A DNA stretch of 64,000 bases from Streptomyces sp. NBC_00582 (GCF_036345155.1 NZ_CP107772.1:8060001-8124000); one strand, 5' to 3'. Shown: positions 18,600 through 27,888, counted from the stretch's first letter. The notes: generated by a model from the sequence alone, not told the origin. Program-made: numbers and translations.

Positions 18600-21362
18600 T
18601 CACGAGGGTCGGGTCTCCGCGACGAGGGCCGGGTCCTCGCGGGTGTCGTCGGGCCGCGCCGGGGTGCCGTGCCACAGGGCCGTGGCGATGCGTTCGGCGC
18701 GGGCCAGGAAGTCGGCGGCCTCCCGCTCGTCGTCGGTGCACTCGGCGAGCCGCTCGTACACCGCGACCAGCGAGGGGTGGTCGTCGCCGAGACGGGCCCG
18801 GAAGATGCGCTCGGCCTCGCGCAGCACCACCTCCGCGCCCGCCCGGTCGCCGGCCGTCAGCAGGACCGGGCCGAGACGCGAGAGGGTCTTGGCGCGGTAG
18901 TGGTGGTCGCCGCCGTACTTCCGCGTGTAGATGCCGTGCGCTGTGTCGAACGTCTCCAGGGCCTCCACCACAAGCCCCTGCGCGGCCTGCAGCGAGCCCA
19001 TCTTGTTCAGGCAGGCGGCGTACTTGTGCGGCTCGGCCTCGCTGCGGTTGTAGTGCAGCTCCAGCACCGGCTCCAGCAGCTCGGCCGCCGAGCGCAGCTT
19101 CTCCCCGCCCCGCTCGCGCAGCTCGCGCCGGCGCAGCGGATGCCAGGTGGCCCGGGCCTGCTCCAGCAGGTCCTCGGCCTGCCGGCGACGGACGTCGGCC
19201 AGGAACTTGGCGACCTGGGACGTCTCGAAGTCCTCCAGTCCCCGGTGCTCCCGGAACACCGCGAGGGCGGCCTCCAGCTCGGTCTCGGCGGTGCCCAGAT
19301 CGCCGCGGTCCTGCGCGACGACGCCCACGTCCCGCCGCAGCATCGCCCGGAACAGCACATGCTGGGCCGGCACCTGGCTGCCCCGCTGCGGGATGCGGGC
19401 CTCGGCGCGGGCGTACGACTCCAGGGCGAGCGCGAGACGCCCCGCGTTGCGGTGGATCATGCCGATCTCCTGCTCCGCGACCGCCCACTCCAGGCTCTCC
19501 CAGCCCGGCTCGTGGTCCTCCTGGACCTCGTAGATCCGCACGGCCTCCCGGACCGCGTCCAGCGCCTCGTCGAACAGGATCTTCTCGCGCAGGACGCCCC
19601 CGTACTGGCGGTGGCACAGCGCCTCCAGCTCGACGAACGCGGGGCCGTCCCCGGTGTGGCGGCGGCACTGCACCAGCGCCTTCAGGCATTCGTCGTGCGC
19701 GTCGTCGAGGTGGGCCAGCAGATAGTGCTGGCGGGCCACCGCGAGCTGGGCCGTGACCCGGCCGAGCGCGTCCGCGCCGTCCGGGGCGCCGGCGTCCTGG
19801 CGCAGCTCTGCCTCCCACTGGAAGAAGGTGAGCGCGCGCGTCCAGTTGCAGCGCTGCTCCTGGTAGACGCCGACGCGGTGGAGTAACTCGATCAGCGCCC
19901 GGTGGGCCGTGCCGTACGCGATCCGGTCGTCCGAGGCCCAGGACACCTCGGTGATCACCGCGTCGGCGTGCGGCATCAGACGCTCGCAGGCGCTGCGCAC
20001 CTCCGGCTGCTCCGGCCACGCCGGGAACGCGGCCTCCACCAGCCGCACCGCGACCTGCGACCACTGGACCCGGTCGTCCTGGTCCATCCGGCTGCGGATG
20101 AACTGGCGCACCCGCGGATGCACCCCGAAGGTCACCGAGCCCTTGCGCTGGTCGCCGCTCACCGTGAGCAGCGAGTGCTCGACCAGCTCACGGACCATGG
20201 GATGGAAGACCCGCTCGCTCTCCATGGCCCGCCGCAGCCCGTCCGGCAGCACCGCCCGGTGCTCGTACAGCGCGGAGTGCGGTACGTCCTCGGAGGCCAG
20301 GTAGGAGCACAGCCGCAGCAGGTTCTCCGCCTCCGGGGCCTCGCGCGAGATCCGCTCGACCGACAGCCGGAACGTCTCGAACCCGTTCGTCGAGGTGTGC
20401 TCGGGCAGCTGGGCCAAATACTCCTCGACGGTGATGCCCTCGCGCTCGATGTAGGCGCCGGCCGTCTCCAGGTCCAGCGGCAGCCAGCCGAGCTGCTTGC
20501 CCAGCGCGTCCAGCGACTCGTCGTCGGCGTCCTCGGCCGTGCCGTCTATGCGCAGCCGCAGGAAGGCACGGCCCCGGGTGGGGCTGAGGCCGAGCAGCTC
20601 CAGCCGGTGCTCGGTCAGCTCGGCCCAGCCCTGGCGGACCCGGGTGGTGATCAGGATCGTGCCCCGGCACTGGTCCGGGGGCAGGAACTGCTCCAGGCCG
20701 TGCGGGCCGTCGGCCGGCGGCCCGGTCTCGTCGCCGTCCGGCTGCACGTTGTCGTACACCAGCAGCCAGCCGGGGTTGTCGCGCAGCCAGCCCCACAGCC
20801 GCGCCAGCACCACGTACTCGCTCTCGTGCGCGGGCACGCCCAGGATGGCGGCGAGTTCGAGGAGCCGGTCGCGCAGTCGCTCGGTGCTGGTGGCGGGCAG
20901 CCACCAGGTCAGCGTGGCGGTGTCGGCCTGCGCGTGGGTGCGGGCGTGCGCCACGGCGAGCTGGGTCTTCCCGGCGCCGCCCATGCCGTGGATGACGACG
21001 ATCCGGCGCGGGGCGCCCTGCTGGTCGTCGTCCGTCAGCATCTCCCGGACGCGCCCCAGTTCGGTGTCCCGGCCGGTGAAGTAGCGGGAGAGCGAGGGCA
21101 GGTTGTGCGGCGGGACGTACGCGGGCTCGGTGGAGCCCGGGTCCTCGGCGGAGGACGCCGCGCCGCGCCCGAGCGAGTGCCGGGTGAAGAAGGCGGAGGC
21201 GGCGGCGAGGAGACCCGTCACCGAGACGACGGCCCACAGCGCGGGCCCGTTCGCGTGGTCGGCCACGATCGGCAGCACCGCCACCGAACCCGTCGTGGCC
21301 GTGTACAGGCCGACCAACAGCTTCTTGCCCGATCCGTCCCCGTTGCTCCTGGACGCTCCCAT
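18600..21362 (-). CDS. Membrane-anchored NB-ARC/TPR (STAND) protein
   Basis: This 920-residue signal-transduction NTPase-type protein has, in order, two hydrophobic segments (about residues 15-34 and 40-59), a linker with FTGRDTELGRVREML, and an NB-ARC domain. The NB-ARC domain has Walker A GMGGAGKT at about 126-133, a Walker-B-like WLLVYDN, the sensor ILITTR and a GLPL-like LGWLPLDLETAGAYI. A long helical C-terminus carries TPR-like repeats (for example ALETFDTAHGIYTRKYGG and VLREAERIFRARLGDDHPSL). STAND proteins oligomerise on sensing a ligand; some act in phage defence and others in regulation. The ATG at 21362 has GGGGGAG upstream. ctaA follows within 30 bases, so the pair may be co-transcribed. 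Confidence 0.85.
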   Translation of the reverse strand: MGASRSNGDGSGKKLLVGLYTATTGSVAVLPIVADHANGPALWAVVSVTGLLAAASAFFTRHSLGRGAASSAEDPGSTEPAYVPPHNLPSLSRYFTGRDTELGRVREMLTDDDQQGAPRRIVVIHGMGGAGKTQLAVAHARTHAQADTATLTWWLPATSTERLRDRLLELAAILGVPAHESEYVVLARLWGWLRDNPGWLLVYDNVQPDGDETGPPADGPHGLEQFLPPDQCRGTILITTRVRQGWAELTEHRLELLGLSPTRGRAFLRLRIDGTAEDADDESLDALGKQLGWLPLDLETAGAYIEREGITVEEYLAQLPEHTSTNGFETFRLSVERISREAPEAENLLRLCSYLASEDVPHSALYEHRAVLPDGLRRAMESERVFHPMVRELVEHSLLTVSGDQRKGSVTFGVHPRVRQFIRSRMDQDDRVQWSQVAVRLVEAAFPAWPEQPEVRSACERLMPHADAVITEVSWASDDRIAYGTAHRALIELLHRVGVYQEQRCNWTRALTFFQWEAELRQDAGAPDGADALGRVTAQLAVARQHYLLAHLDDAHDECLKALVQCRRHTGDGPAFVELEALCHRQYGGVLREKILFDEALDAVREAVRIYEVQEDHEPGWESLEWAVAEQEIGMIHRNAGRLALALESYARAEARIPQRGSQVPAQHVLFRAMLRRDVGVVAQDRGDLGTAETELEAALAVFREHRGLEDFETSQVAKFLADVRRRQAEDLLEQARATWHPLRRRELRERGGEKLRSAAELLEPVLELHYNRSEAEPHKYAACLNKMGSLQAAQGLVVEALETFDTAHGIYTRKYGGDHHYRAKTLSRLGPVLLTAGDRAGAEVVLREAERIFRARLGDDHPSLVAVYERLAECTDDEREAADFLARAERIATALWHGTPARPDDTREDPALVAETRPS

Positions 21363-21557
21363 GGCGGCTCCCCCGGTATGACATTCCCCTGCCCGCGCCG
21401 TGTGGGGCACGATTCCCGCGCCGGTCGAGGTTGAACCCCTCATTGTCCAAGGGCCATACTCCGTCTTCCATATATGTGCGGCAGAATTGTTCCGACGTCT
21501 GCGCACCTCGGAATCGCCCTCGGAGGCGGCGTGGACGCACTGTCAGAGGATCAGAGA

Positions 21558-22736
21558 ATGCATGTGGGACTGGTGCACTGGTCCTTTCCCCCCTGCGTGG
21601 GCGGGGTGGAGACCCATCTGTGGCAGTTCTCGCGCCTGCTCGCGGCCCACGGGGTCGACGTCACGGTCTTCACCGGGACACCCGAGGCGGCGGTGCCGGG
21701 CCGCTCCGGTGTCGCGGGCGAGGGCACGATCACCCTCGAGCGGCACTCGGGACTGGACCTCTCGCCGGATGTGCTCCCCGCTCCGGACGAACCCGAACTC
21801 ACGTCCTGGTTCAGAGAGTTGATCATCCGTCGGGGAATCAAGGTCGTCCACGGCCACAATCTGCACCACTTCTCGGAGGCGCCGGCCCGCGCACTGGCCG
21901 GACTCCGGGAGGAACTCGGCCTGCGGCTCGTGCACACCTACCACAGCATCTGGCACGAGGAGTCGAATCCCGCGGCCGAGGCCTGCCGTGACTGGCATCT
22001 CCACTTCGCGGTCTCCGACTTCCTCAGTGAGGCGTGCACCCGGCAGTTCGGCTTCAAGGTGAAGCGCCGCTACCTGGGCATCGACACCGCGGCCTACCTC
22101 GACGTGCCCGTCTCCGGAGTGCAGGAACCCGGCATGGTGCTGCTCCCGGCGCGGCTGATCCCCGACAAGGGGGCCGAGCTGGCGATCAGGGCCGTGCACC
22201 ACATCATCCGGAACCGGTCGGGTTCCCGGGTGACGCCCCGGCTGGTGCTCATGCGGACCGGTGTCGAAAACACGGTCGATTTCCATGGGGAAACGGTCGG
22301 ATTCCATGGAGAATTGCTGGAACTCATCAAGGAACTGAACATTCCGGCGGGGGTCGTCGAATTCACCGAGGCCGGAGTCGACCATATGCGGGCACTCTAC
22401 GAGAGAGCCTCCGTCGTGGTTTATCCCTCGATGTTCGACGAGCCCATGGGACTGGCCCCGCTGGAGGCGATGTGCGCCGCCCGGCCCGTCGTCGTCACCC
22501 GGATGGGCGGACTCGACGAGGGCATCGAGGCCGACGAGGAGATCGGCTTCCTGGTGCCCGACCGCAACGTGGCCAAGCTGGCCGACCGCATCGCCCTGCT
22601 CCTCGACGACCCCGCCCGCGCCGAGGCGGTGGGACGACGCGCCCGCGAGCACGTCGTACGTCACTTCGACCTGCGACGGTTCTACCTGGAACCGATGCTC
22701 GACCTGTACCGGGAGCAGCAGCTCAGCCCGGCGTGA
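21558..22736 (+). CDS. Family 4-type glycosyltransferase
   Basis: Predicted GT-B fold retaining glycosyltransferase of 392 residues. The N-terminal domain opens VGLVHWSFPPCVGGVETH (glycine-rich acceptor loop). The C-terminal domain has LLPARLIPDKGAELAI and the nucleotide-sugar motif DEPMGLAPLEAMCAARPVV (EX7E type, near residue 296). ATG at 21558 with GAGGA upstream; an open extension to 21474 lacks similarity. A 21-base tandem repeat occurs at 22272-22313, and codons around 22260-22420 use more A/T third positions than the neighbours. Acceptor unknown. It overlaps the end of the convergent debranching gene by 14 bases. Confidence 0.87.
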   Translation: MHVGLVHWSFPPCVGGVETHLWQFSRLLAAHGVDVTVFTGTPEAAVPGRSGVAGEGTITLERHSGLDLSPDVLPAPDEPELTSWFRELIIRRGIKVVHGHNLHHFSEAPARALAGLREELGLRLVHTYHSIWHEESNPAAEACRDWHLHFAVSDFLSEACTRQFGFKVKRRYLGIDTAAYLDVPVSGVQEPGMVLLPARLIPDKGAELAIRAVHHIIRNRSGSRVTPRLVLMRTGVENTVDFHGETVGFHGELLELIKELNIPAGVVEFTEAGVDHMRALYERASVVVYPSMFDEPMGLAPLEAMCAARPVVVTRMGGLDEGIEADEEIGFLVPDRNVAKLADRIALLLDDPARAEAVGRRAREHVVRHFDLRRFYLEPMLDLYREQQLSPA

Positions 22737-25110
22737 CGGTCCAGTCCTCCGGCAGTCCCCCCACCCGGCTGCGGCCCTCCCGGTCCACCCGCACGGAGAT
22801 GTCCCGCCCGGCCAGCCGCAGCCCCGACACCTGCAGCGGGCCGAAGGGCGTCGGCCGTACCCCGAACGTCCGGCGCCCCGCGTCCGGCCGCAGCCCCAGC
22901 AACGCCGACAGCACCGCCACCCCCGAAGCCGCCGACCACCCCTGCGGCCGGCACGCCGCCGGATAGGCCAGCGGGGCGGGGGAGTCCTCCGTGCGGGCGT
23001 CCCCGCCGTACAGCTCCGGCATCCGGTAGGCGAAGTGGGCGGCCGCGTCCAGGAGGCCGTCGGCCAGCAGGGAGGCCTCCGCCGCGCAGCCCGCCGCGCA
23101 CAGCCCCTGGATCGCGATCGCCGTGTCGTGGGTCCACACGGAACCGCCGTGGTAGCTCATCGGGTTGAAGCCGTGCAGCGCGGCGGAGCGGCTGCGCAGA
23201 CCCCAGCCCGAGTTCAGTTCGTCCGAGGCCAGCCAGGCCGCCACGTCCCGGCAGCCCCGGGGGTCGAGGATGCCGGTGGACAGCAGCTGCCCCATGTTGG
23301 ACGCCGGTCCGCTGACCGGGTCCAGGCCCCGGCCGACCGCGATCGCCACATACCGCGGGGCGGGACCCCGCGGCGCGTCCAGCCAGAACGCGTCCGAGAA
23401 ACGCTTGCGCAGCCCCCGGGCCCACAGCCGCAACCGGTCCGAGTCCTCCTTGCGGCCCCGGGCCCCCAGCAGCTCCGCCAGCCCGGTCGCCGCCTGGTAG
23501 GCGTACCCCTGCACCTCGCACAGCGCCAGCGGCGGCTCGATACGGCGGCCCGCCGCGTCCCGCACCGCGTCCTCGCTGTCCTTCCACGACTGGTGGCGCA
23601 GCCCGCCCGGACGCGGGTAGTAGCGCACCAGCCCGTCCTCGTCCCCGGCGCTCGTCTCCAGCACCCACTCCATCGCGCGTTCGGCGTACGGCAGCAGCGC
23701 GGCCACGTCCGCCTCCGGCAGACCCCAGTGCCAGGCCTCCACCAGCAGCGTCACGAACAGCGGGGTCGCGTCGACCGAGCCGTAGTAGCGCGACGGCAGC
23801 CTGAGCCCGTGGCCGTGCTCGGCGTCCGCGGGGCGCAGCTCGTGCAGGATCCGCCCCGGCGCCTCCTCGCGGAACACGTCGTGGGCCGTGCCCTGGCGGC
23901 GGGCCAGCGCCCACAGCGTGCCGCGGGCCAGACCGGTGCCGAGCGGCAGCATCATCCGGGCCGACCAGATCGAGTCCCGCCCGAACAGCGCCAGGTACCA
24001 GGGGCAGCCCGCGGCGATGAACTGGTCCTCGGGGCCGTCGGGCGCGGTGCGCTCGGGGTCCGCGAGCCGCAGGGCCCCCAGGTCGCCGAGGCCCCGGCGG
24101 ACCAGGGCGACCAGCCGACGGTCACCGCGCACCACCGGCTCGCTCCAGGGCGCCCCGGTGCTCGGGGCGCCCGGATGCCCGGGCGGCGCCGGGACCGCGC
24201 CCCCCTCGACCGTCAGCCCGAGCTGCCTGCTCTCACCGGGCCGCAGCAACAGCCGGGGCCAGGTGAAGGTACCGCCCTCCGGTCCGTCGGTGATGCCGGG
24301 CGGGGAGGTGGGGAGAGGACCGGCCGAGGAGGAGCGGCCGTCGGGCCGTGGCCGGATCGAGGACGCGGCGGCGTCGGGCTGCCGGCCGGCCGGGGAGGAG
24401 GCGGTGTCGGGCTGTCGGCCGGCTGGGGAGGCGGGGGTGTCGGGCTGTCGGCCGGCCGGGGGTGCGGGGGTGACGGGCGGGAAGGTGGTCCGGGACGCGG
24501 GCGCGTCGGGCGAGGGGAAGGCCGTGCGGGACGTCGCGGCGGCCGGCCCGAGGCCGGTCTCGTGGGGTGCGGCGGCGCCGGCCGGACCGTCCGGCTCGAC
24601 CGCGCGGACCTCCGCCCGGCCCGTCGGCGCCTCCCACACCAGTCCTCCGGCGACCGCCGCGCACCGGACGGGGGGACCGGTGCGGCCCCGCTTCACATCG
24701 GCGATGTCGGCGAGATCGGTGGCGAGCGCCAGCTCCACGTGCAGCAGCCGGGAGACCGTGCCGACGTTGCGCAGCAGGATGCTCTCGCCCCGGCCGGCCG
24801 TGCGCACCCGCTCGATGATCACCGTGGGGTCGTCGGTGCGGTCGGCGGGGTAGCGGTGCACGGAGGTGAACCGCACCTGGTCGGGCCCGAGCGGCTGCAC
24901 GCCGATCGGCTCCGGCTCACGGCGGTCGATCAGCAGACAGGCCGTGTGCAGCAGCCTGCGGTCATGGCCGTAGAAGCCCTCCGCCCGCAGACCGCGCAGC
25001 TGCCCGTCCCGGGGCGAGGCGGCGAAGGCCGGGGCCGCGACGCAGATCACCACGTCGTGGAGAAGGGGCTGCAGAGCACGCACACTCGAGGAATCCGCGG
25101 ACGCGTACAC
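22723..25110 (-). CDS. Glycogen-debranching-like (amylo-alpha-1,6-glucosidase/GH63-related) hydrolase
   Basis: This ~795-residue protein has an N-terminal glycogen-debranching domain (RGLRAEGFYGHDRRLLHTACL near residue 40) and a C-terminal (alpha/alpha)6 barrel with LALFGRDSIWSARM, the catalytic-region KDSEDAVRDAAGRR, EVQGYAYQAATGLAELLG, and MSYHGGSVWTHDTAIA. Such proteins hydrolyse alpha-glucosidic or fructo-oligosaccharide linkages; the exact substrate is unknown. A Pro/Ala/Ser-rich insertion of about 100 residues with three 11-residue repeats interrupts the N-terminal domain. GTG at 25110 is chosen for its GGGAAGAG ribosome site; GTG at 25203 is an alternative. Pairing with a glycosyltransferase suggests glycan turnover. 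Confidence 0.85.
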   Translation of the reverse strand: MYASADSSSVRALQPLLHDVVICVAAPAFAASPRDGQLRGLRAEGFYGHDRRLLHTACLLIDRREPEPIGVQPLGPDQVRFTSVHRYPADRTDDPTVIIERVRTAGRGESILLRNVGTVSRLLHVELALATDLADIADVKRGRTGPPVRCAAVAGGLVWEAPTGRAEVRAVEPDGPAGAAAPHETGLGPAAATSRTAFPSPDAPASRTTFPPVTPAPPAGRQPDTPASPAGRQPDTASSPAGRQPDAAASSIRPRPDGRSSSAGPLPTSPPGITDGPEGGTFTWPRLLLRPGESRQLGLTVEGGAVPAPPGHPGAPSTGAPWSEPVVRGDRRLVALVRRGLGDLGALRLADPERTAPDGPEDQFIAAGCPWYLALFGRDSIWSARMMLPLGTGLARGTLWALARRQGTAHDVFREEAPGRILHELRPADAEHGHGLRLPSRYYGSVDATPLFVTLLVEAWHWGLPEADVAALLPYAERAMEWVLETSAGDEDGLVRYYPRPGGLRHQSWKDSEDAVRDAAGRRIEPPLALCEVQGYAYQAATGLAELLGARGRKEDSDRLRLWARGLRKRFSDAFWLDAPRGPAPRYVAIAVGRGLDPVSGPASNMGQLLSTGILDPRGCRDVAAWLASDELNSGWGLRSRSAALHGFNPMSYHGGSVWTHDTAIAIQGLCAAGCAAEASLLADGLLDAAAHFAYRMPELYGGDARTEDSPAPLAYPAACRPQGWSAASGVAVLSALLGLRPDAGRRTFGVRPTPFGPLQVSGLRLAGRDISVRVDREGRSRVGGLPEDWTVTPG
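24371..24470. repeat. Three 33-bp tandem repeats in the debranching-like gene
   Basis: GTCGGGCT recurs at 24373, 24406 and 24439, a 33-base period. The repeats encode PAGRQPDT-type 11-residue units in a disordered insertion, in frame with the gene. Confidence 0.85.
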
Positions 25111-25219
25111 GGGGCGTCTCTTCCCGCTTCGCACGGGCGTCACTCGCACGGCGTACGACGACGGACACCCCAGGGACCAGAACCGGCCCGTCCGCAGCCT
25201 CACCCCCGGGCCGTCCGCC

Positions 25220-25990
25220 TCACTCCCAGCGGAAGAACCGACCGGCCGCCGCGAGCCCGACCACCGCCCACGCGGCCAGAATCCCCAGGTCGCCCCAGGG
25301 CATGCCCGCGCCGTGCTGGAGGACGTCCCGCAGACCGTCGGAAAGGGCCGAGATCGGCAGCAGACCGAGGACGTCCTGGGCGGCCGGGGGGAACTTGTCC
25401 AGCGGCACCACGACCCCGCCGCCCACCAGCAGTAGCAGGAAGACCAGGTTGGCGGCGGCCAGCGTCGCCTCCGCCTTCAGGGTGCCCGCCATCAGCAGAC
25501 CGAGGCCGGAGAAGGCGGCCGTGCCGAGGACCAGCAGGAGCAGTACGGCGAGGGGGCCGCCGTGCGGGTCCCAGCCCAGCGCGAAGGCGATCACCGTCAG
25601 CAGGATCACCTGGAGGACCTCGGTGACCAGCACCGACGCCGTCTTCGCCGCCATCAGGCCCCAGCGGGGGAGCGGGGAGGACGCGAGGCGCTTCAGGACG
25701 CCGTAGCGGCGCTCGAAGCCCGTCGCGATGGCCTGGCCCGTGAAGGCCGTGGACATGACGGCCAGCGCGAGGATGCCGGGGGTGAGGAAGTCCACCGCCT
25801 CGCCCGCGCCGGTGTCGACGACGTCCACGCTGCTGAACAGCACCAGCAGCAGCGTCGGGATCACCACGGTGAGCAGGAGCTGCTCGCCGTTGCGCAGGAG
25901 CATCTTCGTCTCCAGCGTCGCCTGCGCCGCGATCATGCGGGGCAGCGGGGCCGCGCCCGGATCGGGCGTGTAGGTGCCGGTGGCGGTCAC
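25220..25990 (-). CDS. ABC-2 type transporter permease
   Basis: Membrane subunit of an export ABC transporter. From the GTG at 25990 it has 256 residues with about six helices (for example LLLTVVIPTLLLVLF, VILLTVIAFALGW, AVLLLLVLGTAAFSGLGLLMAG). It includes ATGFERRYGVLKRLASSPLPR, the cytoplasmic signature of DrrB/ABC-2 drug-export permeases. Its GTG overlaps the ATPase stop as GTGA, so translation is coupled. Likely substrates are a drug or lipid; none can be assigned. Confidence 0.92.
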   Translation of the reverse strand: MTATGTYTPDPGAAPLPRMIAAQATLETKMLLRNGEQLLLTVVIPTLLLVLFSSVDVVDTGAGEAVDFLTPGILALAVMSTAFTGQAIATGFERRYGVLKRLASSPLPRWGLMAAKTASVLVTEVLQVILLTVIAFALGWDPHGGPLAVLLLLVLGTAAFSGLGLLMAGTLKAEATLAAANLVFLLLLVGGGVVVPLDKFPPAAQDVLGLLPISALSDGLRDVLQHGAGMPWGDLGILAAWAVVGLAAAGRFFRWE

Positions 25991-26910
25991 GAGCGCAGCT
26001 CCTTGCCGGTCAGTTCGAGGAAGACGTCCTCCAGGGTGTGGCGTTCGACCGAGATGCGGTCCGGCATCACCCCGTGCTGCGCGCACCACGAGGTGACCGT
26101 GGCCAGCAGCTGGGGGTCGACCTTGCCCATCACCCGGTACGAGCCCGGCGTCAGCTCGGCCGCGGAGGAGTCGGCGGGCAGGGCCTTGAGCAGGGAGGCG
26201 ACGTCGAGGCCGGGACGGCCGGTGAAGCGCAGCGTGTTCTCGGCGCCGCCGCGGCACAGCTCCTCGGGGGAGCCCTGGGCGATGAGCCGGCCCGCGTCGA
26301 TGATCGCCACGTCGTCGGCGAGCTGCTCGGCCTCGTCCATGTAGTGGGTGGTCAGGATGACCGAGACACCGTCCGCGCGCAGGTCCCGGACCAGGTCCCA
26401 GGTGGCACGGCGGGCCTGCGGGTCGAGGCCGGCGGTCGGCTCGTCCAGGAACACCAGATCGGGGCGGCCGACGACGGCCATCGCCAGCGCGAGCCGCTGC
26501 TGCTGTCCGCCGGAGAGCCGGCGGTAGGTCGTCCGGCCGCAGGAGCCGAGCCCGAGCCGTTCGATCAGCGCGTCCACGTCCAGCGGACGCGCGTGCAGCT
26601 TCGCCACGTGTCGCAGCATCTCGTCGGCCCGCGCCCCCGAGTACACACCCCCGGACTGGAGCATCACACCGATCCGGGGCCGCAGCTCGGACGCCTGCCG
26701 GACCGGGTCGAGGCCGAGCACCCGTACGGTCCCGGAGTCCGCTCTGCGGTACCCCTCACAGGTCTCGATCGTGGTCGTCTTGCCGGCGCCGTTGGGTCCG
26801 AGGACGGCGGTGACGCCCGCCCGGGCCGTCAGCTCCAGGCCGTCCACCGCGGTCTTCGTCCCGTACCGCTTCACCAGGGCCTGGACCCGGACGACAGGCT
26901 CAGTTCGCAT
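25987..26910 (-). CDS. ABC-2 type transporter ATP-binding protein
   Basis: The 307-residue ATPase partners the permease downstream. Walker A is GPNGAGKTTT near residue 38, the signature is RRLSGGQQQRLALAMAVVG, and Walker B is LVFLDEPTAGLDP followed by TTHYMDEAEQLADDV. The C-terminal domain has DRISVERHTLEDVFLELTGK, typical of DrrA-type drug exporters. ATG at 26910 is chosen; the 20-codon upstream extension is unconserved. A TAGACT sequence 8 bases before the ATG may be a -10 element, implying an almost leaderless transcript. Confidence 0.94.
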   Translation of the reverse strand: MRTEPVVRVQALVKRYGTKTAVDGLELTARAGVTAVLGPNGAGKTTTIETCEGYRRADSGTVRVLGLDPVRQASELRPRIGVMLQSGGVYSGARADEMLRHVAKLHARPLDVDALIERLGLGSCGRTTYRRLSGGQQQRLALAMAVVGRPDLVFLDEPTAGLDPQARRATWDLVRDLRADGVSVILTTHYMDEAEQLADDVAIIDAGRLIAQGSPEELCRGGAENTLRFTGRPGLDVASLLKALPADSSAAELTPGSYRVMGKVDPQLLATVTSWCAQHGVMPDRISVERHTLEDVFLELTGKELRS

Positions 26911-26989
26911 GGCCCCAGAGTCTAGGTTCGCCGTCGACCGCTCCGAGCGCCGGGTACGGGAACCGGTCACACCCGTCCGGAAACGGCGC

Positions 26990-27787
26990 TCAGATTTCCT
27001 CCTCGCGCGAGCGGTGCACGGCCAGCCAGCGCTCGGCGTAGGCGACGGCGTCCGCGACGGGGAACAGCCGCACCCCGGCGGCGCCCACCGTCCCCCGTAC
27101 GACGGGCCGGTCCCGCTCGTAGTCGTGCCCGAGCTCGTCGAACCGGTCGGAGTCGATCGACACCTCGGTCACGGTCTCCCATCCGTGCGGACCGGGCCGG
27201 CCGATCTCCACCAGCGGGGCGGGGATCCGGTACTCGGCGAGGTGGAAGCTGGTGCAGGTGTCGTATCCGGTCCCCAGCAGCAGCACCCGCGCCCCCAGCC
27301 TCTCCAGCCGGGCCAGCGGACTGCGCTCACCGAGCCGGCAGTCGAGGGCGTGGCCCTCGACGATCTCCGCGGCCCGCGCCCCGAGCGCCGCGAACGAGGT
27401 CTGCGGGTGGGCGCTGCGCAGGGCCCCCGGCCAGGTGCGCACGGTCTCCGGGATCACCCCGAGGCCCCGGCTGGGGGTGACGAGGGGGTCGTAGGCGGGC
27501 ATCGTGGCGCGGATCGTCTCCCACCACTCCCGTGGCACCGGCGGTCGGCTCCACACCGCGGGGTCGGACAGCTCGCCGGTCTGCGTCGGGACCACGAGCG
27601 TCCCGTCCGGCCCCAGGGCGTCGCGCAGTCCCTGGACCACCGCGACAGGGCCTCCGCAGACCCAGCCGAGGGAGCGGAGGGAGGAGTGGACGAGGAGGAT
27701 TTCTCCCGGTTCGACACCCAGGTCCCGCAGCTGCGCCGCGAGGGTCTCCCGAGTGACAAGTGGGCCGGTCGGAGGGGGTGTGGGCAT
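26990..27787 (-). CDS. AAC(3)-family N-acetyltransferase
   Basis: Member of the aminoglycoside 3-N-acetyltransferase (Antibiotic_NAT) family, 265 residues, acetyl-CoA dependent. Motifs are ILLVHSSLRSLGWVCGGP near residue 30, GTLVVPTQTGELSDP near residue 62, HPQTSFAALG near residue 125, and LLLGTGYDTCTSFHLAEYR near residue 168. In the last motif many resistance enzymes have His where Tyr follows GTG here, so activity on aminoglycosides is not certain; related proteins also N-acylate other metabolites. Transcribed divergently from sufR. ATG at 27787. Confidence 0.85.
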   Translation of the reverse strand: MPTPPPTGPLVTRETLAAQLRDLGVEPGEILLVHSSLRSLGWVCGGPVAVVQGLRDALGPDGTLVVPTQTGELSDPAVWSRPPVPREWWETIRATMPAYDPLVTPSRGLGVIPETVRTWPGALRSAHPQTSFAALGARAAEIVEGHALDCRLGERSPLARLERLGARVLLLGTGYDTCTSFHLAEYRIPAPLVEIGRPGPHGWETVTEVSIDSDRFDELGHDYERDRPVVRGTVGAAGVRLFPVADAVAYAERWLAVHRSREEEI

Positions 27788-27869
27788 GGTGATGCAGTGT
27801 CCTCGCGGAGGGCCCGGAGGGCCACCGGTTTAATCGGGCCTTTGATCGATCAGTGATCGTTTCCGCAGG

Positions 27870-27888
27870 TCAGATTAGGTATGCCTAA
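27870..27888. promoter_or_regulatory. IdeR/DmdR-like iron box upstream of sufR
   Basis: This 19-base stretch contains TTAGG and CCTAA halves and by eye matches about 13 of 19 positions of the actinobacterial iron-repressor consensus. It lies 73-91 bases before the sufR start. A perfect TGATCGATCA palindrome at 27843-27852 is a second operator candidate. Iron control of the suf operon is biologically reasonable, but the match is imperfect. Confidence 0.45.
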
